Made by a program: the position numbers and the translations under genes. Shown here piece after piece: positions 1-14,500 of a stretch of DNA of 64,000 nucleotides. The DNA is from Channa striata (taxonomy: Eukaryota > Chordata > Actinopteri > Anabantiformes > Channidae): contig CM065186.1 in assembly GCA_033026295.1 (NCBI GenBank), forward strand, positions 749,001 to 813,000, written 5' to 3'. Positions within the stretch are counted from its first letter, which is position 1. The number at the start of each line of letters is the position of its first letter. The notes below the pieces were generated by a model, which saw nothing but the letters and a program-made list of their open reading frames with translations, made no database searches and was not told the origin of the DNA.

Positions 1-3000
1 CTGCACCTCTGCTGCTCGCTGGGTTTTTTTCTGCTGCAGCTCCTGTTCCACACCACCAGAGGGAGACATGGCACAATAAAGTCATCATTCTCCAGGAAAA
101 GAATCCCCGGGGTCTTGATTTCAAAGATGTAAACAATGCAAAAAAGAATAAAAAGCGCTCAAACTTTTAAGTGGTTTAACTGTAGGGACAGGCTTGCTCG
201 TGTCTGCTGGTCGTCATATTATAAAACACGGAAGATTTATTGAAACCCTCCCAATTACCACAACAGAGCTGACAACCAAAAATTCCACAAAACACAGTAG
301 GAAACCGCAGCTAAACACTGGCTTTCCAGTGTCCTTATCTGGCTACTAACAACAGCCACACAAACAGTCGTTTCCTTGACAACTGTTCAGGCAAATTTCA
401 AAGGCAATTATGTGATGTCATTAACAGGAAAACTAAAGTAGAACAAATACCGATAAATCTAGGGCTTGTCTAGTAATGTTAGATGGGCACCTGAATGGCG
501 GCAAGGCGGGCCAGACGAGCTTTCTCTTCACGAATTTGTTTTCTGTCTTCTTCCGTCTTATGTTTCTGGTCCAGCCGAGTCTCATCCTTTGTTCTCTCCT
601 CCCACTCCTGGAACAGAAACATGCGCAAGTATCAGAAAGAGTGAGACAAAACCGGGTAAGATCATGGAGACTAACAGACATGGATAAGGTGACCCAAGGG
701 TAGATACATACCTTTCTTTTAGTGGCAAGGATACGTTTAAGCGCGGCCTGACTTGTGTGTTGTCTCTTGGCGTGGCGTCTGTACCAGCGCTGAATGATGA
801 CTGCTGCCTGGTTCACCTGCTGAATAAACCTTTAAGTGGACAGGAGAAAGGCTCTGAGTAACAGTCAACAATGAGAAACGCTGTGGAATCGTCCCCTTGA
901 AACGTTTCAGAGTCTCTAACCTTTCCGCCTCCTCCTCGGTGACCTCCTTCCTTCGAGGCAGGACAGGGCTGCTGCGCTGGGCTGACACTGGAGATTTGTT
1001 ATTGGAGGTGGGTGAAGAGAAGTTCTTCTGGGACTTTGTGAGGGAACCGTTCTCCAGTGACACCTCATCATTTGCTGTGGCCTTAAGGATGTTACTGAAA
1101 GAAGAAAAGTCTTGTTAGGAAAATCTCCCAAAATCCTGTTGGCCACGTCGTTCGTTCTTCTTACTTTGAGACATACTTTAAAGAGGGCTTTTGGTTGGAG
1201 CTCTTAGGCGTGAGTGGTTTCTCAGAATGGTTGTTGTGTAAGATGGTGCTGACAGAGTTCCCTACAGCCCCCTTGTTGCTCCTGAGGAAAACAAAAAGCA
1301 AAATGACATTTTCAGCCTTACGAACCTTATGTCAAGTATTGAGAACGCCAGTGCAAACTTATTCTCACTTCACCCCCCCAGGGCAACGCAGTAACCGATA
1401 CTGAACCCACGTTACAAACCCAGCCCACAGATTGTATACAAGAAAAGCGCGTGGGTGAAATTCCTAAAGTCAGTATGAGCCGCCATGATCAACAGCTATG
1501 AAACATGAGCTGCAGGTAGGGATCCTGAATGCAGCAGTGCGTGCAGTCACCAGACTGCTGTTTGGTTTGTTCCAGCCTATTCCCTGTAGATCTGTCAGAG
1601 ACGCTGCCCACCTGTTGTTGGCAGTGAATGTGGCAGCCAGGCCGATGCCAGGCTCTCTTTTCTTCAGGCTGCTGGGGGATTCCATGCTCCCAGTGCTGTG
1701 GGAGCTCGAGTGCTGGGGGAAAACTCTGGGTTGATCATCCTTAAACAAAAGGAAACACAGTGTTGTTGCACAATTTGATATTTCTCATGCACTGAACAAT
1801 TTGACCGCCTTAAAATGATATCTTCTTTAATAACAGAAGCAAAGGCTGCAACTAGTTGATAAATTGATTATTTAGCTACTTCTTTGTTCATTTGTTCAAT
1901 ACTTGGATTTTTTAGTGAGTAAACTATGAAAACAATGGTTTCCTCCAATGTGAGGAATAAAACAATGTTACCTTGGAATGTAAAAATCATACAGTTTAGG
2001 CCCTTTCTGCTATTTAATGGCCATTGGTAGAGACGATGTGATCCTCTATTATATGCATATTGGTAAAGTCGTGATGACTATTTGCAGACCACATTTCATT
2101 TAAAAAATGGTCCTTATGCTCTTTTTGATATAGATACACATTTGACTTGAGAGTCAGCCATATAAATCCTAAACAGATCACAAATAAACGAGTCAAACAA
2201 ATACCAGGATGTTCCACGTCGTTCTGTCTGCGGATGCCTTGCTGAGACTGGACAGTTTCTTGCGTCCATCTGAGCTGCTGTCAAACAGGGCCAGGTAGTC
2301 CTCACTCTGGTCCTGACTGGAGAAAAACCCGAGTCAGCAACAGGTTACGACCACCGACAAACACTGCACCGATGGCCACAATTCCATTATCAGAAAACCT
2401 CGAAAATATAATCTAAACTACATTCATGCATGGATCAAAAACATTTAAAGTGGGATTTATGTATCTCTTGTTGGTAGTTCTTGAAACATGTGTGTTCTAA
2501 TGAGTGGGGAAACCACTTTTGGCCTGGATTCTGCAGAACTAAATTCCCCACAAAGCAGGATCCTAGGTCTTGGCTTCTAGTGGCAGCTCGACCGATTAAA
2601 TGTTGTCCTGACAGCTGCAGAAATTCGGCTCCTCCTCATCTTCATCCCCCCCAGCAGTGGAATTCCGTATGCAGCAGCTGACGGTTTGCCAGGGGGAACT
2701 CCACTCTGGATTCCATGGAAATACATGCACGCATATGTTGATCTCCATAGCCTCCATCTCCATCATAAGGCGACGATTTAAGGCAACCCCCCGCCCTGCA
2801 GTGTGACCCCGCTGGGTTTGAGCCTACGTAACGTGTATAAATGAGTAAGAGGGTGTTTAGGGGGCAGGGGGGTGAAGCCAGCTGGCGAAATAAGAAGCAA
2901 TCTGACAACACAGAGCATTCCTCTACTCTTTGCTTTACAAGAGAGTGATGCGTGGAGGGGAAGAGGCAGTGGAGAGAGAGAGGGGTGTTAGGGGACCCAA

Positions 3001-3978
3001 GGACAGCCATGAAAGACGGGGGGGGGTTTCACTGCTCTCTATCCCTAGAGGCTGAGAGGAGACAGGAGGGGGTGGAAGCAGCTGCCGGACAATGGAACCC
3101 GAGCGTGTGCACACACTTTTCCTTTCACTTGTTTGTGGTAGCGGGGGTAACCTGACCCCGAGGTCCCAGCCCACCCCCCCAACCTAGGACAATGCGAGTC
3201 CCTGCACCCCGCGAACAGTCGCCCAGCTTCCCTCTCCCCTTTATCATGACGGGGCTGCCGCGCCGCAGTTCCCATTGTCATTGTCCAAACTGCTCTAGCT
3301 TCAAGGCGAGCAGCTGTCGCTCACTGAGGAGAAGCACTCTGGTTTAAAGAGCAAATACTCGAAACCGCCAGCGAGCTTCAGAACTGCCTGACCCACGGTC
3401 CTGCAGGCAACCTTCTCTAGAAGCGTGGCCGTCGCACAACGTGTTGCCACTAAGCTCCTTTGATGATCTAAGTTACCGTTTGGCGTGAGGCTGCGCAGAG
3501 TTAGTGTTGGTGAGGTAAAGTTTAGTGTGTCAATGTCACTGATAAGGAATGAAGGAAAATAATCTTGGTAGAATAGAGATTAACGTCTCTAAATATGTGT
3601 TTGTACCTTAAACCGCTGTTGGCCTGCTGGTTAACCTGAGTGGTGCTGTTGGATCGCCTCAGGTTCTTGATTGAGCGGGAGCCCCCAAAGCTGGCGTCGC
3701 TCTGTGGTTTAGGAAGTGATTACACATTTGTTATGTCCCGTCCCCGTGTCTTGAACAGATCATGGAAAAGCCCACGTGTGGACGTCACTTACCAGGGTGT
3801 TGCGTTTTGCTGCGCCGTCACTGGCCACAGACACCGACACAGACCGTGAGAAGTACTTCCCCGGCGACGCGCTGCTTGGTCTCTTGGACATAGACAGCTG
3901 GGAGCCTGACAAGCTCAGGTCCAGAGCGTCTCCTGAGACACCTGTAGGAATGGACGAGGGGCTCCGTGTCCTGTGCAT
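1..3978 (-). CDS. cep131: cep131 (azi1) centrosomal protein, 5' coding exons, 3' end outside window
   Basis: CEP131 is a centriolar-satellite and basal-body protein needed for ciliogenesis. Nine coding exons were traced, with phases that join cleanly: 3793-3978 (ATG at 3978), 3607-3701, 2205-2316, 1612-1739, 1177-1281, 921-1094, 712-829, 491-607 and 1-42. The protein opens with MHRTRSPSS. Landmarks shared with the vertebrate family follow in order: NLRRSNSTTQV, DDQPR, FTANNRSNKGAVGN, then LPRRKEVTEEEAER directly before an IQ-type motif (VNQAAVIIQRWYRRHAKRQ), then a charged helical stretch ending ARLARLAAIQ. The long C-terminal coiled coil known for the family lies beyond position 1. A 5' noncoding exon probably ends at the GTAAGT donor near 4616, and the acceptor lies just upstream of the ATG. 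No frame break was seen. The identification is secure; the exact TSS is inferred. Confidence 0.93.
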
Positions 3979-4030
3979 CTTCCCAGACCCTACAACACAG
4001 TAAGACTAGCTCAGAGGACTGGGCCGTGGG

Positions 4031-4190
4031 GCAACTGTGGCGCAGTAGGTAAAGCGTTCGTCCGCCACTCCCACGGTCGCAGGTTCGATCCCTCAGTCAC
4101 ACCGCGGTGTGGGTGAAGAAGAACCTTGCAAAGCTCCAACAGGTAGAAACCGTCATTCCGCTTTTTCGTCTCCCAGGGCAACCAGCGTAA
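4031..4190 (+). repeat. tRNA-derived SINE (teleost type)
   Basis: Pol III internal promoter: an A box fitting TRGYNNARNNG at 4038-4048 (TGGCGCAGTAG) and a perfect B box GGTTCGATCCC at 4082-4092. The tail is not tRNA-like. It lies in the cep131 5' UTR intron. Another copy of the family, with the same CAGTAGGTAA and GGTTCGATCCC blocks, sits on the minus strand near 60980-61140. The right boundary is approximate. Confidence 0.7.
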
Positions 4191-4616
4191 AAAACACCCG
4201 CATTTTCACTACAAACCGGAGAGAAAAGACTGAAACTGAAGCACGAATGACACTGATGACATGCACTGACGCTGGCAGGTGCTAGCTCGCCCGTTAGCAG
4301 CTAAGTGACGGACGGATTTCCCGCTGTTAGCTGCTAGCTCGCCTTCGGCAGCCTCGCGCTTACTAACGGTTAATGAACGACATCTTATTCCCAGGGACGC
4401 GGCTCATCGCCGGGGAATAACGTTACTCTGATCCGCTAAATCCCGCCTCTGTTCGACGGGCACCTGAGCAACAGTGGCCGACACTGACGTCCGGTCACAA
4501 CTTGTTTTATTAGATAGAAAATCGCTTGTTTTTCCAAGCTTTCAGCTGACGTTCATCCCGTTTAACCTTTATTAATACTTTCTGCTGAACAACCAGCTTC
4601 AGTCCGAGCTACTTAC

Positions 4617-4860
4617 TTCACAATCCGGACGCCACCATTGCTCTAACACGCGTTCACAGCTGAGTCCGAATTCCCGAACCAATCCTCGGACACTCGGGGA
4701 AATGATCCGTTGACTTCAGCGGAGAAAAACGGGGAACCAAACACATCGTATCATCTCTGTGGTAACGACACACGGAGCTGTCACGCCTCTCCCTGTCTGT
4801 GATTGGTAGAAGGAAAACTCCTTCACTTCATCCGCGCTTCTGATTGGCTGGGCGGAGCCA
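4617..4860 (-). promoter_or_regulatory. cep131: probable cep131 promoter and 5' noncoding exon
   Basis: CpG-rich stretch directly upstream of the inferred 5' noncoding exon of cep131, which has a GTAAGT donor just below 4617. It contains CCAAT at 4679-4683, inverted CCAAT (ATTGG) at 4802-4806 and 4843-4847, and a GGCGG core next to the last one. There is no TATA box. This is the make-up of a housekeeping-type promoter. The TSS is inferred, not seen. Confidence 0.5.
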
Positions 4861-4869
4861 TAAACCCAG

Positions 4870-5576
4870 TGGTTTGGTTGACCTTGCACAAGGAAGCGTA
4901 CGAAAACAATGTGACATTTTTCCAAGCGACTGTGTCTAGATCCAGGAAACTAAATCTAGTAGATGCATTCATTGTTCCCCGACATCACATTAATAGATTC
5001 AAAATATGATAAATTAAAGAATCTCTCTCATTTGAAGCACTGACAATTAAGACATCTCAAATTCTGAACGTTTACAAAATTTACAAAAAGGCACAACGAA
5101 TCAGAAAGTATCCTGTCAAACGGAATCTTAGATAAAAGAGACATACAAAATGAGCAATAAAGGAAAAAAAAGCACTGCATTCAATAAATGAAATGATACA
5201 CAAATGTTTGTGGCTACAACATTTTAATAATTTTTTACATCTTTATATTTGTTCTTATTTCTGTTATTGTTTCTGTAGTAATTCTGCAATAGTTAATTTT
5301 TAGTCCCTCTGTAATTATTTTGTGAATTTCTTGTAGTTTTAGTTGTTGATGATGACTTCCACATGAGAAATAATAATTCCTTTATCACTGCATATACCGG
5401 CTCTTGCCCAGGGGTCCACTGACCTCTTAGGCACCTAAGCCAGGTCAGTAATTCAAACTACATAACTGTAGTAATTAATTATTTACAGTAAATCTTAATT
5501 AGATTGTTTCCTACAAAACAGTAATTGCAGCAAAAAGTCCTGAATTCAAATCTATTAAACAAAAGGCTGAAATAAT
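4870..5576 (-). other. intergenic, including the rnf213 3' UTR
   Basis: AT-rich sequence after the rnf213 stop codon at 5577. On the minus strand the best poly(A) signal is the variant ATTAAA (TTTAAT on the plus strand) near 5224-5229, which would give a 3' UTR of about 350 nt. No gene or strong repeat is recognised between there and the cep131 promoter. Confidence 0.4.
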
Positions 5577-8500
5577 CTATCTTCTTTTAAACTCTACAGC
5601 TGCCCTCCACACGTCAGCTCCTTGTCCCAGGGTGATGTCCTCTGGTAAGGACTCGAGGCCCAGTAGGGGTGGAAGGTCTTTCTTCTCCAAATGGCTCTCT
5701 AAGGTGAACCTGATGCTGGAGACAGGAGGGAGTCAGGGAGGGAATGGAGAAAACAACTGTTAGCACTGCATCCATTGTTGTCGCCACAAGCATTCCCTTT
5801 CACTTCCCTGCCCAGCTGCTGCTTCAATAGAAACGACCTGTGGCTGAGAAAATGCAACTTAAGCTTCATTCCCCGGACAGATGGCTGCCTAGAGGGGTCA
5901 TGTTCTGGTCCTGGAAGTCAAAAGGCTCTAAATCCCAGAGGACAGCCCCAGCTGAGACCTCCACACTTTACTCTGATTAAAGCTGCCCAGAATCAATGGA
6001 TTCCTTTAGACTAGGGAGGCATTCTTTAAACTGACGACAGGCACACTTCTGACGCTCCGGGGCCGACAGAAGTTCACCCCTTGGGTGAACTGAGGAATAA
6101 ATGTCTATAATGTTTTTGGATTGTTTGATCGTTGGCTGCATTAGCCCTTCCAAAAACGAACCTTACAAATGGCTAATTAGTCGTGTGTTTCACCACTTAC
6201 TCCCAGTGCGGCTGGTAACCGTCGTCAGGCACAGCATTGCTGGTTTTCAGTAGCAGAATTTCATGCAGCTCCAAAGAGAAAGTGTCAGTGTCTGTACCAG
6301 CGAGGAAAGCCTTCAGCCCTTTTCTGTCCTCCTCACACATCTTCTGCTGGAACTCTGTGGGCAGTTTTGGAAACGGCTCCTGAAATGGGAGAATAAATTA
6401 GCTGTATCCCAAAATACATATTTTCATTTCTATTTCTGGTATAAGCCTGGTTTCAGGTCTCATTAGAAACTGCAGTGACGCCTAAATTCCTTAAACCCAG
6501 GTTTTATTGGGGTAGAACTCTGGACACCTGCCGTGTCAGAGCGCGCACTTTTAACATTATTACAGCCCAGAAAATTTATCTCTGTGGTGTTTAGGGTCAA
6601 TCGCTGGTAGCCAGTGGGAGTCACAAGTGAAAATAATGAATTTAAATTATGTGGTCGCCATGACAGAATCTCACCAATTACTTATACACTGTTGTGACTG
6701 AAAATGTGGTTATTCTGTTTGAATTTCTTTTTTCTGCCAAATCAGTAAATTCCTGGAATGTAATAATTTTATCGATGCTTACTTGATTTCTGTTCAGCAT
6801 AAGCTCAGATTTCCAACAAGTCAGGAGCTGCCAGGTGAATATGCTGTGTTCCAGTTTGCTCTCTCCAAGACTCTGAAATGAAAAGGAAACACACAGGTTC
6901 AATGTTTTTATTAAAGGGGGTACAAGTGTGCTTGTCATGTGCAGTTTACCTTTCAGCCAACAACTGTTGAAGAATAGGTCATCAGTTTTATGTGACTTTT
7001 TTCTTAATAACAACCATTGGTTTTCATTGATTTATGTACGGCAGAATGCTGAAATGTTCGCTGTGTAACGCCTTGCGGTGAACGTCCCGAAGTCTGTGAG
7101 GCATTTAATGCAGATTAAGTTGAGATTAAGTTTAAAAATTAGTCCAGTAAGAGACAAGTTCAAGTATGAACTTGTTTGGTTTCTTTACCTCTTAGCCTTT
7201 AAACTACATTGTCTGCTTCACAGTTGTGTGTGTTTTGGTATTTTATGAAAAAGTTGAAACATTTCTCTTTGTTAAATTGCTTTTAACATATTCCGTTTGA
7301 TGGGTTATGTCAAATGTGCAAATATAAAGTGTCTGCTAACAGATTTCTATATTTTATGGAAACCAATGAAAACTAAACACCCAAAAATAATTTATGTAAA
7401 GTGATTTGGGCAAACGTTTGTGTTGGCTGTTTAAATATTTTATCTATATTTCATGCAACATATCTCAAGACAGAGATCAGAGTGGATAATAAACTAAGAC
7501 ATGATATTTACTTAAACATTCAAAACCTAATATATATATTTTTTGCATTCAGTGCTTTATTAGTGGGAATTTCATACAAAGTGCAACAGAGCCCTGATCA
7601 CAAAATGAGATCTACCTAATAACATTTCTGCATAGTGATGTGGCAATGGAAATAGCTGTGGGTCTGGAAGTTTCTACCTTGGCTACAGTGCTGGAAATCT
7701 GCGGGCCCATCTGCAGAGAATCAGTGAGGTAGGACAGGAGCTGAGCCTGTGGATCCCCGCCCGTCTTTCCCAGAAAGCGAAGGCCAATCTCCACCACAAA
7801 CACAGCATCACAAACATCTGTGTATGAGCGCAGCACAGTTCTCATGGCACTGCACACTGAACCCTTCAGCGGTTCCTGTGGTACAGACAGAGAAGCTGTC
7901 AGCAGGTTAAGAACAGGAGGGTGGAGGGTGGAACTTGACCTCTGAGTGCAGACTGCACTGTGACACACTAAAGTCCTTACCTGACGAATCTTTCCTCTGA
8001 CCTCTGAAAGAACCACAGAAAAATCCTGCAGGTGTCTATTGAGGTACCTGGAGGTGTCCTGGAATTGATTAAAGCAGACAACCATTCTGGTTGGTGAGTA
8101 TTTGGTATTACCTGACATCGGTTTGCAGTTGTGCAATTGGTTTCGGCCTTTACCGCTTGGATAAGTGGTTTTCCAGCCAGGAAGCGGCGGGCCAGCTCCC
8201 TTTGGATCCCTGGCAGATCGTAGCTACTGTCCATCTCCCCACCCTTCTTCAAGGTATAGTGGCAGTGGGCTAGAACCAAAGGCAGCAGCTCTCTTTCTGG
8301 GTGGCACAGGGTCAGCTGGGTTTCGGATATGCTTTCTAAAGGAACACTGTACTCACTGGAGAAGTAGCACAATACAAATGTGTGCTGAGAGAAAGTTAAT
8401 TACACACAAACACGTATGCAAAAACACACAAGGCAACTTTAAGGCTGGTGTTTGGACGCGTTTTAGTTCGTGTGTTTTCTTGGATAGACTTGGATTAGAT

Positions 8501-11500
8501 GCAGAAAGCCCTTTAGTGTTTGGGAAGATAATGAAATTAACCTTGACCTCATAGGATCAAGAATTTCTTCACAAACACTGGTCAGTGTGTTTCACCCAGC
8601 ACCTGAGCTTTTTTATAGACACATTTGACAAACTATATCTAAAAGTATATCAACTCAGAGACCCCTTACACAGTTCTATAGATGAAAAATGCTCATAAGC
8701 ATGTGAATTTTAACACATACAGATGCATGGTGCAAACTCTTACTGCTGCTGATGATTGTGGGAAATGTGGATTAAAAACTTTAGTGAAATCTACCCACCT
8801 GTCCTCCTGCCGATTCACTCTCCTGGCCTCTCTCACGAGGCCGTTGTGAGTCTCGGACAGGAACTCCACCAGAGTTTGGAGGCACGATCCGGGCCCGTGT
8901 CGGCACAGTGTCAGGAACTCCCCAGAGCTCTCCGTTGTCAGCTCCTTCTCACACAGGTTCACGTCCAAACCCAAGTCTGCTGCTGTACGCCAACACAAGA
9001 CACACCGGCAACAGCAGAAAGTAAGTGAAAGTTTGATATAATACTTAGTTTTCTGTCTACATTCCATTCAAAATTGGAATATTTTTTACCTGAGTTTCAA
9101 ACACAAAATGTTGGCTGGTCAGAACTGTATATTCCTTATATTATAAGCCAGTAATCATACATCTGTACTGTTTTAAATGCTAAATATTAGACAGAACTGA
9201 ACCTTTAATTGGCTTAAAGAGTTACAAATGTAACATTTCCAAGTTTAAAATAAGAAACACTTATTTAAAAGTAATTGTTGCAGACCACACATTTCTCTCT
9301 GAGCAATGGTTTCTAAAATGTCACAGTGAATCCACCGATGTGCTTCTGCTTTTATCAATTTAGTTTTTAAAACGCCTTCAAATTTAGAGACAAACTGTCA
9401 TAAATCAATTTTAATGGCATACGTGTCCTCGTCTAAATGCCTTTTCATTTGTATTTTCATTCTATAGCTTCCCGAGAATTTAGTAATCTCTAACTTTTTT
9501 TCCTTATAAAGTCCAATTGTAATTTTGTCTTAAAACAGAACCTAATGAATTGCAAAATGCACGGAATCAACAACCCAGAAGGAAAAATAAACCGTCATAG
9601 TCCTGTAGTTAAATGCCGATGGAGATGCTCACAGTTGTTTGCCACTTGCGCTCTGAGGCGGTTCCACACTTTGATGAATCGCTCTACTCTCTCCTGCAGA
9701 ATCTTCTTCTGGTACCCTAACAAACGGGAAAACATATTACATGCGTGTAACGTTCACAGTGGGTAGTTCTTTATGATTTGAGTAATTATAGGTGAAACGT
9801 TGATACGTAGATATACCTGCTTGCATCTGCTGTAACATCTGTGCTACAGACTGAGGCGCTGAGGTTTCCATCTGAGGAGACACGCGCAGCAGGTCTGACT
9901 GTAATGCCGCCAGCTCAGGCAGATGATGTAACTGTGTCACACAGTGGATCTAAACACAAAGCACAAATATTGTGTCAATAATGAGGAATATGTGAGTGAA
10001 ATATTTATTACCATTTACATGCATCTTTATGTTACTGTGTATAATTTCCAATAACATGATCACGTTAATTTTTTCTCATTAGAAACTGGAACAGTTGAGT
10101 TGAGTGCAACTTTTGATCAAACGAGCCAGACTATATCATTTCTTGTCCCAGTGTTTGTTTTTGTGAAAAAGAAAGAAAAAATCTAAAGTGATATTTTCCC
10201 AGGTATAAACTGGGTTATATTTGCATGTCAGTCAGCGAGAATTTAAAAATACCTTTAGATTCAGGCAAGTGTTGTCAAATGACGCGGGTAAAAGAGGCAC
10301 ACAATAAAGGATTGATACAGATCTCAAACTGCATCAAAGTAACATTTCACATTTTTACTATTGTTCAAACATTGGACTGGAATATTTGCTTAGAGTTGGT
10401 GGAGTCACCGTATGCTCTCTCGGAACGGACTCCTGTTCGGTGTCCTCCCGGTGAGGATGAATCAGCGACTCTTACAAGACGCTGATCACAACTTAAAACT
10501 TGCCCCAAATGATAACAGGCACCTTCTTGAGGAAGATGTTCAGCAGAGGTAAAGAGCCACGTCCCTGCGCTTCACCCAGCAGCTGAGAGAATCGCTCAAC
10601 TGTCATCATGTCAGGAAGGGTCCAGAAGGACGAGCGATCGGTCGGGCATTTCGAAGAGATGGACAACATCTCCCCAGGATCCTTGAAGAGAAGAGTCACA
10701 AGGGGGCTTCCGACAAGTCCATCATCAGTGCTGATTCGGTCCTGAGCTTCAGCCAGATTTCTCTTCAAACCCTGACATGAGGATGACGGCAGAATAAAAA
10801 TGAATTCCATGAAATGTCTGGTTTGGTAAGAAAACTAGTAGCAGAACATGCTCTGAAGCAATCAGCACACGGCTGTTTCTTACTTGAAGCACTGGGGTGA
10901 TGACAGAGTCACAGACAAGCTTCTCCCACTGTTGCCGTCCTTGTCTTGAGGACAGATCAGGTCTTGCATTCTGGGAACCTTTGCCAATTTTCAGAAGTCT
11001 TAAGGTCACACATGAAAAACACCTTCTATACATTTCATCAGAAAGTTGAATAATACCTGTAGTGACGCCTGTGCTGGCATTGAGAATCAGATGAACAGTT
11101 ACTGCCGTGTTGTCCAAGTTCTGATTCAATGTCTGGCCCAACACACTCATATCTTTTTCAAGGTGTTTCCACAGGAATTTAAAAACATCTTGCGGCCTCG
11201 GGTGGATCAGGTCATAAACTCCCTGCGCCATAAAAACCGGAGTGTTATTAAATATTGTCACAAAGGATGTGGAACAATAATATTGCAGAAGGTTTGGTGT
11301 ACAAGTGACGTCTCACTCTCTGATTCTTTACTGCTCCTTGGAGCATGGTGAGGTGCGTGAGCAGCCGAAGGATGCCGGATTGAGCAGACGTCATCTGTCT
11401 TTCTGGGGCTTCGGACCTGCGACCAGCCTCTCCAAGTATGTGTCCTGTCCGAGTGCGATCGCTGACATAAAGACGAGCCACGGTCAAATTTAAAACACAA

Positions 11501-14500
11501 CTGAGAATGTGAAATGGTTTTCAGGTTCCATTCCATGTCACAGAAATGGTTCAATACCTCTGGTATGTTTGTGGAGTAAACCCCGGGACTGGGTTATGGT
11601 TTTCCCCACCAATTGGAATTCCACATTCTGCACATTTTGATTTAATCATCGGTTTACCACACTATGGGATAATGCAGATGAAAACATTGATTTCATATTT
11701 TTGCCCATGCTGGATGTTTCGATAAAAAAAAAAAACTTGCAAAAATATGCAATAAAAGCTCCTACCTCCCCAACAAAGCACAGATGTCCATTGGCACAGG
11801 CTGAAAGTGGTTTAACAAAGACATCACATCGTGTTGAACTATTTACAAAGAAGTGATGACTCTTCATAGCGAAAATACTTACCGTACGATTGTACTCGGT
11901 TTTCTCTCAGCCACTCTCTGGCTTCACTTGTGTGGTCATCAGGCATCGTTGGCAGAAAAGAGTTCTTGGAGGAGAAAGTTGAAATTGTTGTTGAATTAGT
12001 TTTATCTTGGAATGTGTCAGTGTATTTTGTCTATTTATGAAAAGGTTATTTTGTTTCATAGATTTTGGTCAGTTTAGGTGTCAGTGTCTTCTCAATAAAC
12101 TTGAACCTAAATGATTTATAACTACAATTACTAGAGGACGTTTGTGCTGCCAGATGGTAACGAAATTTCCTCGAGGAGTCGAGAGAACGGGACAGACACG
12201 GGGACACTCTGTATGTTGAAGAAGACGGTTTAATAGAATTAAAATCTCCAGGAGAACTACTATAAGGTTGTTGTGTTAACGTTGGGCTTTCAGTTATCAT
12301 GGTGCTTCTTCTTGAGTTGTAATCCTTATAAATAGTTGGAGTTTTTAAAAGATAGAAGGAGGCGTGAGTCAAATGTAAACCAAAGGAAGAGTCGTACTGT
12401 GAGGTTCTGAGGCTGCGAGGCGATCTGCTGGAGAGGAGACAGCAGAGGATTTCCACTGAGAAGCACGGAGACCAGATGCACCAACAGCTCCAGCACAGCT
12501 TGTCTCTGAGCTGAAAGGCCTGTGTGGATGTGGAGATGGGAGCCGCCTCCACCGATCTGATTGGACAGAAGTGAAGTGCAGAACTGCCGAAACTGCACTG
12601 GTTCGACGTTCTTTAGGAGGTCTGTCAGTCTCGCCACCTCCTGTCACAGAAAAGGAAAATTTATGAGGTCGGAGTCAGAGAGTTGGCAATGACTGACCAC
12701 TAGCAGATACTACTAGAACGTCTTTTTAAATCTTTTTACCCACCGTTGTTTACTTATTGTTATGACAACAGGCATAGTAACAATAATAGTATAATATACA
12801 CTACGGTTTACATCTGGAAGTATGGAGCATGCACGGGAAGAACGACAAAACGACGTTCAGTGATTAGGCAAACATTACACCTGGTCTTACAAAAGTTCTA
12901 AATTCAAGTGGACTTGAAAGTGGAATCATCTTTTTTCTATGTGGGAGCATGAGACTATTTCTACATGTTGTATTACTGTGAATGAAATACATATAAAAAT
13001 AGTTGAACGTTACATTTGCAAAAAACAACATCCGCACTTCCTACAAAATATGAGTGGCTGACTAAGACGACACAAGTCGACATTAGGCATCTGGTAACAG
13101 TGACCTGTGGGGAAGGACGTGTGCTGACTTCAGGTGATCTGTAGCGGCAGGTGACAAGTCTGAACAGAGCCAGGGCCACGAGGCTGAGCCGGCGACCTCT
13201 TAGCTTCTACACAGAAGGGAAAAACAATCAGGGTGTAAATGAGGAAATCTTTGACGCTAATCTCGTTTTGTTTTTCCCTCCCACTGTAAATCACGACAGA
13301 GACACGGACAGAGTAAAGGAATCTTATAGCTATGAAAGGCCATTCATCACATGTTATGTGCATGGAGAGATCTGCTAAACACAGGATTCAAAGCAGGGTC
13401 CTAAAATACAAATGTATGAGTCACTGATTATTCATGTTTTCATGAGTTGTATCTTCTGTCTCTTGTGCTTTGTCTTGCTCTGTAACTATGAACTGTGTAA
13501 ACTGGTCTCAGAATTATTTTCAATCGTTTCCTTTTAGCTCTGGAGTCTCGCTGACCTGTAGCGCGGTCACAAAGGCATCGGGTCGGTTTTCCAAAAGAAG
13601 CTGGGTCACAGCGTCTCTCGTGGCTCGGTAAGGAGTCCCACAGCAGAGGAACTGGTCCACGATGGTCGGAATCATCCTCTTTAAGACAAAAAAGGACATT
13701 TTAGTGTTTGCTTTCATTCTCAACTGTTCGAAAACACCTTAAAAAAGTCCTCTGTGGCATCATGTCCTAATTGGTAGCATGGAACTATATGGATTCATCA
13801 TTTATCGGAATTTTAATGTTTCACAACTCGTATTTGGAAACGACTGCTTTCATACTCCTCTTAGATAGTGAAATGAAAATCTAAAAAAGCAAAAACAACC
13901 ATGTTGAACATTTCTTCTTCAGAAAATCTTTTTTAAGACAATCATGAAAATCATCAACAGATTACTCAGCCATGAAAATAAAGTAGTAAAACTTAAATAA
14001 GTTTTCAACAAGTACGTTAAGTGCTACAGTGAGAAGGAAGCTGACATTTATTCACCGGTGTTGTCACTGGTTTCCGTAACCATGCGCCCATGATGGGCCC
14101 CTTCCATGGGATGAATAGCTTCACTTCAGCCCGATTCTGATTGAAAGTGGTTCTATTTACCCTAGACAGGCCAACGTGGAGCCCTTTCAATGGAGGGGTG
14201 ATCTGGAGCCCTGTAGGTGTGTGCCAGGGTTTGGGACTTTCTGTTAGACAGCAAACACAGGGCAGCTCCAGCATGTGTGTGTGACTTTACCTGAAGTCGA
14301 AGGAAGTCTGCAGGGAAGATCCAGCTCCAGGCTGCACGGTTCATCAGGGACAGTATGCAGTCCATGCCTGAGAATCTGTGGAGGGCTCGCAGCAGGTAAA
14401 CCCGGTACCAGTCATTTCCACTGTACTCACACACCGCTCTCACCTGCTCCAGGTACTGAGCTGCCAGCTGTTCACTTCCAACTGCAGGTCATAAAATAAG

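Noticed and set aside
4031..4105. Possible tRNA gene (A and B boxes present)
   Set aside because: The acceptor ends do not pair as a tRNA would, and the downstream sequence is SINE-like. A related copy sits at 60980-61140.
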